This document shows, piece by piece, positions 22,001 to 34,000 of a DNA stretch of 64,000 nucleotides. The position numbers were made by a program, and so were the translations under genes. Below the pieces are notes generated by a model. The model was not told where the DNA came from, did no database searches, and saw nothing but the letters and a program-made list of their open reading frames with translations. Origin of the DNA: Pectinophora gossypiella (Eukaryota > Arthropoda > Insecta > Lepidoptera > Gelechiidae). Every line of letters begins with the position of its first letter. Position 1 is the stretch's first letter. The stretch is from the NCBI RefSeq assembly GCF_024362695.1, contig NC_065413.1:15101511-15165510 (forward strand). Direction: 5' to 3'.

Positions 22001-25000
22001 TTCTTGATTAACATTCAAAAAAATGTTAAATTGAAAAAAGAAAATATTTTTCGTTAGTTTTAGATCTGTCTATTAGTAATCAGAATTTCATAATTTATCT
22101 TGAACGTAGTACACGGCCCAATTGCAAGCTTTGCACAGGTAGTCAGAGGTACATTCATCACAGGATGAACTAACTACCCACACCTCACCGAGATTTCTGA
22201 TATACCAATCTGCGATAGGTGGTGAGCCGTATCGCCGCCTATAACTTTTTAACATGGTTATAATAACTATCTACTTGTATACCTTCTTTTTATTTTTAAT
22301 ATGTGCAATTTATCTTTGTTATCTGTTTGCTGTGGATGTGGTATATTAACATCCTGTTCTCCCTTTGTGGTTGTGAACTTGTATGTCGAAAGCTATGTAC
22401 GTGCCGTGGGGACATTAATGGGCTGGTGATGATGATAATGATGAGGTTTTCGAGAGCTCATTTAGTTTATCTATGACAAAAATAATAATTTCGATCACTG
22501 CTACACTTACGTCATCTATTGTTGCTGAGCGAGGATCGACATTTATCGTGATAATTTAATTACCTTTTCTCAAAAATATTATGTAATTATGGCAGAAGCA
22601 TATATAAAAATAATTGTTGCTTCTCTTTTTGACCATAATAATGGGTGGAAGACGTAATTGTGCCTCGGTGTAACAAAAAGGGTCATAATTTATACTCAAA
22701 AACAAAGATAAAAGATGCATAATGACTGTTGTCTGGTTGTCTTCACGTCGCGGGACACCTTCGGGGCAAAGCCCCCTTGTAGGCACTAGCCACGGCGAAG
22801 GTAGACGCTAAGTGTCTGGTTACTCCACAAAAGCTTATGGTTCTAGATCGAGATGATAGACTGGAAGGTTGAGGACCTGAGTCCTGGCAAGAACAAGGGC
22901 ATCCTGCGCCACATCATCGAGCAAGGCGAGGGTAATGAGAACCCTAATGATGGCGCGCTTGTTACAGGTAATTTACAACAATACAAATACACTTTATTGC
23001 ACCAAAATAAAAATAAATAATTAATAATTTAATTAAATAATTTAATTTAATTGAAAATTAACAATTTAATTATTATTAATATAATAATTTAATAATAATT
23101 ATTATTTTATTAATTTATTAACACACACCACGGAATAGAATAGGTCTACAGACACATCTTTATATGGTGTTTTAAAATATTTATTGCCATTATAATTTTA
23201 AAGACGTTCTTCTTCTATCGTGTGGGTTGTGAGGTGGAGTACCAACCTCACCAACTCTGGTGTCAGGGTTACTATTGAGCCGCCGAAGGCCCCTGACATG
23301 GCTTATGTAACGACTACTTACTTACACAAGTAGTAACCGGGACCAACGGTTTAACGTGCCTTCCGAAGCACGGATCATCTTACTTTCGGACAATCTGGTG
23401 ATCAGCCTGTAATGTCCTAACCAAACTAAGGACCAGAAAGTAATTTTTCGAACTCAAAACCTCCGCTCTCAACCACTGGACCACCGAGGTCGTTTTAAAG
23501 ACGTTAAATCCGATATATCGAGAAAATGTATTTTTATTGTGGATATAAAAGAAGAACGACCCATATAACATAATATTCTATCCTTTCGTTGCTCTCACCA
23601 CGTTACATATAAAAATTAAAAACAAACAATAAAAAAAATAAAAAGAAATAAAATCATACAATTCGACTGAACTTAGCTTGGCCACGCTAAGTTCAGTCGA
23701 ATTGTATGATTTTTTTTTTGTTTGTTTTTATTTTTTATTAATAACTTAAACTGTTTACTAAAATACTTAAACCCACGTTCATCCCTGGTTTATTTTTTAT
23801 TTGTAAGGTGGGCAGCGTTTGAAAACAGAACGCCTGAGAAATGTATACTATTATCTTAAAAGATGAGGAAGACAGTGTCATATGTCGTCATTGTTCGTGT
23901 GTGCGGGCACTGTGAAGTGTAGTGTTACATTGGCCCCGATAGTTGTGTTATAAATACAGGGTGTTAGTAACACCGTAACGAATACTGAAGGGGATGATTC
24001 AGACCATGATTCTGAGTTGATATCAAGTGGAATTTCCTGTCGGAAATTTCATGAAAATTTTAGTGTTCTTTTTAAATATTTTCCGTTCCATACTTTTGCG
24101 ATCGAAAATTCCACTTGATATCAACTCTAAATCACGGCCTGAATCATCTCCCTCAGTATTCGTTACGATGTCACTAACACCCTGTATAAATAACATTTTA
24201 ATTTTTTGCTACAATTTTAAGTTTGCCTAAAATCATATTGGACTAAAACCGTAGAGTAAACAATAGCATAATTTCCAACTAGTCAAATCAGTTACTTTTT
24301 ACTAAACGTCAAAACGCGAAATTACTATGGAATTTGTATGAAAAAGCACACTGTGACGTCATAGAAAAACGTGATAAAATATCGGACCTATTATTACATT
24401 TTTCTTGATTAAAATTAATAAATAAGTTAAAAAATGTTTTTCGTTAGTTTTAGACCTGTCTTTATTTAGTAATCAGAATTTCATAATTTATCTTGAATTT
24501 GAGGAGCTCGGTGGCGCAGCGGTAAACGCACTCGGTCTGCGATTGTTGAAGTTAAGCAACTTTCGCAAAGGCCGGTCATAGGATGGGTGATCACAAAAAA
24601 ATAAAAAGATTTCATCTCGAGCTCCTCCGTGCTTCGGAAGGCACGTTAGGCTGTTGGTCCCGGCTGCTTTAGCAGTCGTTAATAACCATTAATCCGCACT
24701 GGGCCCGCGTGATGGTTTAAGGCCTGATCTCCCTATCCATCCACAGGGAAGGCCCGTGCCCCAGCAGTGGGGACGTTAATGGGCTGATGATGATGATCTT
24801 GAATTTAGTACACGACCCAATTATACTGCATATAGAAGACACTCTCCGCCCCGCACCAATTCGAGCTTGAACTGAGCTTGATTTACCTCACCCCCCGGTG
24901 GCCACTTTAGTTTAGGTATACTTACAATACAAGAAATATTATTACAAGACAAGATGGCTTTGGTTTTTCTAATTTAATTTAAAGTTGTAATTGTAACTCT

Positions 25001-28000
25001 GCCCAATCCGTTAAAAATTACGGGCGTGATTTCATGCATGTATAAAGTTTTAGGTGTTTTTACGTATTTTTTTTGTTTGAATCGATTGATGAATGTAGAG
25101 GATACAAGAGAAGTACCTATGTTAGGATCGAAGTAAATGGAATTCCATAGTTACTGTTTACCCCAGTGGGAAATAGGCGTGAGTTTATGTGTGTATGAAA
25201 ATCGTTGGATAGAAAAAGAGCCGCACCTTCCTGAATTGTCTTGTCCATTTCATACAAAAACACGCTCATAAGTGAACATAATTTCATCCACAGTGGAGCT
25301 GGAAGGCAAGTTGGCATCGGACGGTAAAGTGTTCGACACCCGCACGGTCACGTTCCCTATCGGGGAGGGCAGCGAGAACAACATCTGCGAGGGCGTCGAG
25401 AGAGCACTAGAAAAGTTCTTGAAAGGTGAAAAGTCCAGGCTGACCATCCAGCCGAAGTACGCGTTCAAATCTGAAGGTAAGTTGTAAATATTTAGTCTTT
25501 CTCCTTGCGTCGTGTTCCTCAGTGCTGAAGGTCGCTAACAGTGATGTGCCATTCTCGGAAATATTCCCACTTTGGGAAGATTCCCGGCAGTAAAAATGCG
25601 TAAAACATTATGTAAAACGAGCATTATTATTTAACCTTAAGTTTATGTCATAATTGTCGGCTATACAGGGTGGCCCAGAAGTTCAGGTTCAAAATGAAAA
25701 ATTAGATAGAGGGGCTCATTAGCTACCAGAAACACCCCCATGTATGTTCAGCTATTATTTACGGTTTAGGAGATATGACCCATTTTGTACCTTTTTCTAG
25801 ATTTTCTACCTTACTTCAGAAATAATCATTTTGGCGCTATCCCTTTCTTAATAATTATTTTATTTTACTTCACAACTATGCCTAAGGCTGTGTACCGCTC
25901 AATCAAAGATAAATCAAGGATAAAAAAAAGTTATCGGAAGTCAAAGTGAGAATTCGACCAAAATTGTTACAGTTGTTAAAACTTCGCCGAAGAATAATAA
26001 ACACATGAGATTGTCATGGACCCTGAAAGTATTTCTAAAAACTGCTCCATTTAATAGGCTATTAGAAACATCCAAAAAAAGTACCCTTAATATGGGCAAA
26101 AATCTAAGTAATTTGACCTCAAATATTGCAAGACAGACAGATTTGAAGGAAAATTTGACATTCTCATACAATGTAGCTGCTTCTTTCTAACGTTGTTAAA
26201 GGTGCTACCTATATGAACTATATGAAGGTACCAGGTAGTATCAACTATTGATTATAAATAAACTATAAATGTGCGCAGTTTGTTCTCAATGCATTTTTTT
26301 TAAATCAAGGGTACCAACTGTCTAACGATCGGTACCAACTGGTAGCAATTGAGCACTAACTTTTAATAATTACTTCGATGTAAAATTAGGGTAGTGACAG
26401 GCTGTCGCTTAGGGGACATAAAGGTTTTAAAATAATGTTCTTTTGGGTCTTGATATTATGTATTTTTAAGTTCAATGTTTACAAAATAAAAAAAAATTAT
26501 TATTGTTGACAATCGTGACTCGATTAATATTCGCTGTCAAAATTAGTGTTGCCAGGTGACACTTCGTAGTAAAAAATAAAAAATAAAAATTAAGCCAGAG
26601 GCGTAACATACTCCGCCTGGGCTGAAAGATACTGCTTTCAGGATCTTCATTTGTCTTCAATCGGGTAAAGAGGGCATAGGCGCACCAATGCTCTTCTTAT
26701 GATACCTCTAGTGGTATTTATATCGGCTACTCGAGCTATGCCATCGGGTCCATGAAATAGCCGTAGTACTCGTCCCATGCGCCAACACATCGGAGGAACA
26801 TAGTCTTCTTGAATTAAGACTAAATCGCCAATTTTCAGATTGCCTTGTTTTACAGACGTTTTCCATTTCAATCTTTGTTGCAACTCTGATATGAACTCTC
26901 TTTGCCATCTGGCCCAAAAGTGTTGTTTCAGCTGCTCTAGCCGCTCATGACGTTTAAGTGCGCTCGTAGAACGTTGCTCCAGAGGAGGTGTAGGTAGAGC
27001 CACCAGTGGACGTCCGATGATGAAGTGTCCAGGGGAAAGAGAGGTAAAGTCTGTAGGAGAGGACGATAAAGGACAAATTGGCCGACTATTCAAAATCGCC
27101 TCCACTTTTGCAAATAATGTACCTAATTCTTCAAAGGTTAAATTACAATTACCCATTACACGCTTTATATGAAATTTTGCCGATTTAATTCCTGCCTCAT
27201 AGATGCCACCAAAGTGGGGGCTATATGCTGGGATAAAGCTAAATTTAACGCCCTCCTGAGCGGCAAACTCACCAAGAGCTTCTTGTTGCAATTGTAAATA
27301 TTTTTTGAGTTCCTTATCGGCAGCCACAAAGTTGCGGCCGTTATCACAGTATACTTCGGCTGGCTTGCCGCGCCGAGAAACAAAACGTTGAAATGTCATT
27401 ATAAACGCATTCATTGAGAGCTCACTCACTATTTCCAGGTGGATACATTTGTATTTCAAGCAAACAAATAGGCACATATAGCATTTGATTAATTTAGCTC
27501 CACGTCCCTTACGGTTTAATATTTGAAAAGGACCCGCAAAGTCTAGCCCCACAGAAATAAAGGGAAAATCTGCATTTAAACGTTTGCTTGGTAAATCACC
27601 CATTTTAGGCACTAAAGTTTTTCCTTGTACACGACGACACCTAACGCATCTGCTAATTGTACGCCGTGCAAGACGCCTTCCGTTTACTGGCCAAACAGTT
27701 TCTCTTAAGATGGATAAAAGGAGCTGAGGACCTGCGTGCAAATTTTGTAAGTGTTCCCATTCAAATAACAATTTAGTTACATGATGCGCGGATTCTAATA
27801 AAATTGGATGTCTTTTATCATAGGAGTAATTAGAAGCATCTATGCGGCCACCTACTCTAATTAAACCATTTTCAAAATAAGGATTTAATGATAAAATGTT
27901 AGATTTTGATTTTAATTCTAAACCCTTTGATAGTGTTTTATATTCTTCAGGAAAGGATTCTTGCTGTGAAATTCTACAAAGGTAATGAAAAGCTTCCTTT

Positions 28001-31000
28001 AATTCGTCAGTAGTTAGATGACCACTACGCTTGGTTTTTCGTATTTTTACATATATGTTGTTTATAAATCTGTTAACATAGGCTACTGTTCTTTGCAATT
28101 TCATGAATTTTGAAAAGTTTTCGCATTTTAATATTGGCTGATCATATGTACATACATTATTTTTTATTTCAGGTTCGTCGGTTGGAGATGCAGGTAAGTT
28201 ATCACCGGTATCAGGTAAGTAATTTTTATTTATAGCTGTAAGTGTATTTATTGTTTTAGTGTTTAATTTATTTATTTTAATTTCAGGTATGTTTTTATTT
28301 TCAGGTGCAGTAAGAACCGGCCATTTGGATTCGGGCTGTGTCAGGAAACTTGGACCAAGCCACCACTGATCTGAATCCATCAGCTGTTTGGGATTGACTC
28401 CACGCGACACCATATCAGCCGGATTCAAATCCGTAGGTACGTATCGCCAGCTTGATAAAGGAATTAATTCATTAATTTCCACAACGCGATTGGCTACAAA
28501 GGTCTTGAGTTTCCTAGGATTCGCCCGCAGCCAGGATAATGTTACACTGGAATCTGACCAATGCACGAATCGATCCGGTTTACGACGCAAGGATTCGGAT
28601 ACACTTTGGGATAGCTGAGCACCAAGGAGTGCGGCACAAAGCTCTAGACGTGGAATTGTAACTGGTTTCAGGCTTGCCACTCTTGACTTTGCGCACAACA
28701 ACCTAACAGTTACTTCATCATTTTGACTAACCGTTTTGACGTAAGCAGCTGCTCCATAAGCCCGCTGAGACGCATCACAAAATATGTGTACTTCGGTACA
28801 CTTAGGGCTGTCACATGAAACTCGCCTTGGAATTTCAAATTTTGCTAAACACTTGATATTTTCGCATATCTGAATCCATGACCTTTCAATGTCCTTTGGA
28901 ACGTCATCGTCCCAATCAATTTTTAATTGCCACAAATCTTGCAATAACATTTTTATTTGTACTATACATGGTCCTAGAAGCCCTAATGGATCATAAATCT
29001 TAAAAGCATTGGACATTATGGATCGCTTGGTAATTTTGCCAAAAATGTCTTTTGGCAGGTGAAAAGGAAAATGTAATACATCCCTATGAGGATTCCATCC
29101 CAATCCAAGAGTACTAGTAGACTCACTGATATTTAAGTGTTCGTGAGATTGTGAAGCAATCTCTTTGATCAATGCTGACAAATTACTTTTGAATTTTCTT
29201 AGTTTAAAACAACCCTTATTTAAAGTTTCTACTAAAGCATTTTTTATGTAATAGAGCCTAGCTTCCGTGTCTGCTCCCGTAATGAGATCATCCACTAGAA
29301 AATCCTTCTGAATTATTATTTTAATTTCGGTGTCTTCACATTCTTCTCCAATTTGCCATAGACATCTAGTACTAAGATAACTGGCACTGGCCGTCCCATA
29401 AGTTAACGTGTTGAGCTGTAAAGTTTTTATTGGTTGCGATTCATCATCTCGCCATAGTATCAACTGTAAATTACGATCTTGTTCATTGACGTTAACTTGG
29501 CGGTACATCTTTTCTATATCACCGCATAAAAGATATTTGTACTGCCTCGCCCTGAGCAATATAGAAAAAATGGAATCCTGTATACTGGGACCAACCATTA
29601 AAATGTCGTTTAGTGATCGACCACTGGAAGTTGGGTTTGATCCGTCAAATACCACGCGCAGCTTTGTAGACTCACTGTCTTCTTTAAGGACTGCGTGATG
29701 GCACAGGAAGTAACCTGGATCTGGAATTTTAGTTGGGCTTTCGGATAAGTGACCTAAATCGGCATATTCTTTAATAAATTCTGTGTATTTTTCCTTTAAT
29801 AATGGTAATCTTTTAAATCTCTTTTCCAGGTTTAGGAGACGACGCTTGGCTGCATTGTAGGAGTCACCTAGGACATCGGGGGACTCTACCAAGGGAAGTC
29901 TCACATTAAAACGTCCGGTTTCTTCGCGACTAGTATTTGAAATAAAATGTTTTTCACAGTGTCTATCATTCTCGCTAAGTAATGATTTTTGTGGTATTTG
30001 CTCCAGTTCCCAAAACTTTGGTAAATAGTAATCAATTATGCTGTCTGTTCTTGCTATTGCGTGATTGCAATGTATTGTAGTTGATGCATTTAAACCTACG
30101 CAACCGGCGATCAACCAACCGAATTGAGAGTTTTGTAATTTGGGATCCATTGCATTTGGACCTAAAGAACGTCTGCCGCCCTTCAAAACGTCCCAAAACA
30201 GATCGGCCCCTATCAAGACATCGATAGGTGCTGGTTGGTCAAAGTTAGGATCGGCCAGCTGCAGATCAATAGGCAGATTTAAACATTGCGCGTTTATAGG
30301 AGCCTTTGGTAACTCACCTGTTAGCTCGTCCAATACCAAGCAAGACAAAGTGGCTTGGTATGGAGAATTTAATGACTTAAGCTGAACAACGCAACTGTCT
30401 TTGACTTTATTGGTGCAATTATTGCCTATTCCAATTATGTTTATTGTATTTGTATTGTTAGAAATCAAATTCAATTTTTGTTTTAGCTCTGTAGTAACAA
30501 ACGATGATTGGCTACCGCAGTCTAGCAGTGCACGAACCTTGGCAGTCTCATTTGTCATAGGATTGCAAACTTTAATCCAAGCAGTAGATAAAATCACTTG
30601 TTTATTGCTTGTTATGTTTTGATTTGAAAAGTTCACTATACTTTCAGTTTGACCATTTTTTGTGTCATTAAGGGAGGCATTGGTATGAACAGAAGACTCC
30701 GGATTGTTCGAATGTAGCAACGTGTTATGACGTTTCTTACATATGGTACAAGGGCCCATACGGCATACATGAGTAGGGTGACCCTGCTTAAGGCAATTAT
30801 GACACAAACGATATTTATTAACGTCTGACAATTTATCGGACACCCCCTTTGCCTTAAAAACAGAACAATCATATATTTTATGATTTTCATTACAAATCAC
30901 GCATACAAACATGCTAGCCTTTTCTTGACTAGTGCTGGCATGAACAAAAGTGCTCTTTTGTTGTTTATTAAAATGTTGAAAATTATTGTTGCGTGAATCT

Positions 31001-34000
31001 TTAGAACCTGACTGATTGAAATGGCTGTTATTTTGTGTCTGGTTTGATGAGTTGCTGTTTTGATTATTAAAGCGATTCCTATTCATAGCTTCAATCACAT
31101 CTGCACGGTCTATTAAGAATTTATAAAATATTTCTAACGTTGGAAGGTCATCAAGCGTGTTTCGATGCTCTTCCCATTTGAGAAGGGTTCTGGCATCAAG
31201 TTTAGATGTAAGCATGTATATTATTAAAATGTCCCACTTATCGGTTGGTTGCCCTAATGTGGCTAAAGCGCGCAGATTTTTTGTCACATGGTCTACAAGG
31301 AACCTTAGTGACTTTTCAGACTCTTTTTGTGTTTGGATATTAAATAAGGAATTTAAATGGTGATTTACCAATAACCGCTTGTTATCGTAGCGCTCGATTA
31401 ACAATTTCCATGCTAGCTCATAGTTGCTAGAGGAAATTTCCAAGTTAGATATTATGCGAGCGGCTTCTCCTTCCAAATATGAAACCAGGTAATGGAACTT
31501 GTGTATGGATGTTAATTTAGGATTTTTGTGCACAAGATTAACAAATGTATCCCGGAAGTCCAGCCACCTAAAGTATGATCCGTCATATTTATTTATTTGA
31601 ATTTGTGGTAATTTTATACCTAAATCCTGATTATGATCAGATTGACATTCAGTTTCTGGGCGCCCTGAGCTACGTCGCGTCTCGTTATTTGTAGTTTGGA
31701 ATTCTTCAAATAATTTTTTTGCCGTGGCAATACAAAATATGATATCTTGTTCTATGCTGTCTCGAATTGCTAATTCTGCATCTAAATTATGCTGATTAAG
31801 AACCTCGAGCTCAGTTTGCAGCTCATCAAATTTTCCTGCCAAAGCCTCAATCTTTGTAATTTTTATTGATAACTCGATTAATTCAATACTACTCAATACT
31901 TTAGCTGTACTGATTTTGTCTAAATAATTTCTAAATTTTGTTATTTGCCCTCTAATTGAGCTCCTTTTAGCGGACAGACCTTTATCTGAAGTACCCTTCA
32001 TGGCTTCATTTGAAGTACTCATGTTGAAAATTACAAAAATGTATACTATATGCAAAGAGAAAATAGTAATTCAGAAAACAGTAATACCTCATGAATTAAG
32101 AAATTAGCAGGAAATGTGAAATAAAGACGTCAAATACAACCTATCCCAAGCTCCCCGCTTTGCAGCATCCAGATGAGTAGGTTGCCCAAATAATCAGCTG
32201 ACTACAAAAGATAACAACACCAGTCGGCACTTGATTGAATTCACCTGACTTTGAACCTGAAAGTATGTGCAACGGGAAAACTATGAGTGCAAGGTTGATA
32301 AATAGGCACTTATGGTAATCTATTTTTAGAATTATTCAAAATGAATTTAACTTTGAATGCTAACCAAACTAACTGTTGTAAAAAATGTTTTATACCTATT
32401 TATGTATTTGAATTACTTGTAGTAATATTATTTGTGTAAGTTTAGGCACTATAAATTAAGAAATACTGTAGATAAGGTAAGTATAACTGTACATAAAGTT
32501 TATATTTTAAGTAGATTATTTTTATGTAGTTATGTATACTGTATGAATTCTAATTAGCATAGTACAATTATTATTGTAATTTTTATGTAAATAACCTTTC
32601 TTATTTTAATTATTAAGATGAAATAATAGCCTTACACTGTAAATAAACACTTAAGTACTTATTTGCAAAAGTAGAGTGACCTTTGATATCACTTGCTAAA
32701 CTTCGTATGAAAACTATTATTTGTTTAGAATTTTAGGTTAGGATATTAAAGATTATAGGTAGGTGAACGGAAGATTTAGGTGAGGAACAGTGGGAGAGAA
32801 AGGACTGAACACTTATCTGGTTTTTTAACTGGATGTCGCAGCCGGAGCACGTGCCACACGTTGTCAACAATTTTATGTATCGGTCTTCTATCCGAAAATT
32901 GTAGGTGTCTCGTCGAACGGTCGCCACTTTATGTCGCTTAGGGGACATAAAGGTTTTAAAATAATGTTCTTTTGGGTCTTGATATTATGTATTTTTAAGT
33001 TCAATGTTTACAAAATAAAAAAAAAATATTATTGTTGACAATCGTGACTCGATTGATATTCGCTGTCAAAATTAGTGTTGCCAGGTGACACTTCGTAGTA
33101 AAAAATAAAAAATAAAAATTAAGCCAGAGGCGTAACACAGGCCATCCGATTTTGTCACCGATTTTGATGTTGTGAAAAGTTTAGTGTCATAAAGTTTATA
33201 TACAGGTGTCTTTCAACTTGCTAAACTGTGTAATATTACTTGTTATATACACCTAGGAATGGCATGTGTACACTGGATATGTATTGTATTTTTTTATATA
33301 TAATAAAGACATTTTATAAAACAAACAAACTTAACCTTTAGACAGATAAGACCGGTGTACAAGAAAGAACAATTTAAAAAAGAAATGCAGCCAATGTTCT
33401 TACTATTAAAGAGTTTTTACAACGGGAGGAGCTCGGTGGCGCAGCGGTAAACGCGCTCGGTCTGCGATTGTTGAAGTTTCGCAACTTTCGCAAAGGTCGG
33501 TCATAGGATGGGTGACCACAAAAAAAAAGTTTTCGTTTCGAGCTCCTCTGTGCTTCGGAAGGCACGTTAAGCCGTTGGTCTCGGCTGCATTAGCAGTTAA
33601 TAACCACCAATCCGCACTGGGCCCGCGTGGTGGTTTAAGGCCCGATGTCCCTATCCATCCATAGGGAAGGCCCGTGCCCCAGCAGTGGGGACGTTAATGA
33701 GCTGGTGATGATGACAACGGGAATGTTCCCAAAGTGGGAACAGCACATCACTGGTCGTGACCTCCCTTCGGGACCCCTTGGAAGTCACCCCAAAAAAGCA
33801 ATAAACTATCCATTCATTCAGGTAACTCGGAACTTGGTGTTCCACCGAATTCAGTGGTGGAGTATACGGTGAGGCTGACCAACTTTGAGCGGGTGAAGGA
33901 GTCCTGGGCGATGGACGGACCGGAGAAGTTGGACCAGGCCAAGATATTCAAAGAGAAAGGCACCACTTACTTCAAACAGAACAAATTCCAGTTGGCCATC

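Larger units (their letters stand above)
26403..33137 (-). mobile_element. BEL/Pao LTR retrotransposon, nearly intact
   Basis: Two 206-bp LTRs, TG...CA ended (26403-26608 and 32932-33137), bound one long gag-pol ORF. The 5-bp direct repeat CAGGC flanks both ends (26398-26402 and 33138-33142), the duplication size expected for BEL/Pao. The LTRs differ at two positions by eye, so the insertion is recent. It sits antisense within intron 4 of the FKBP59 gene, between exons ending at 25476 and starting at 33822. No env-like ORF is present. Confidence 0.95.
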
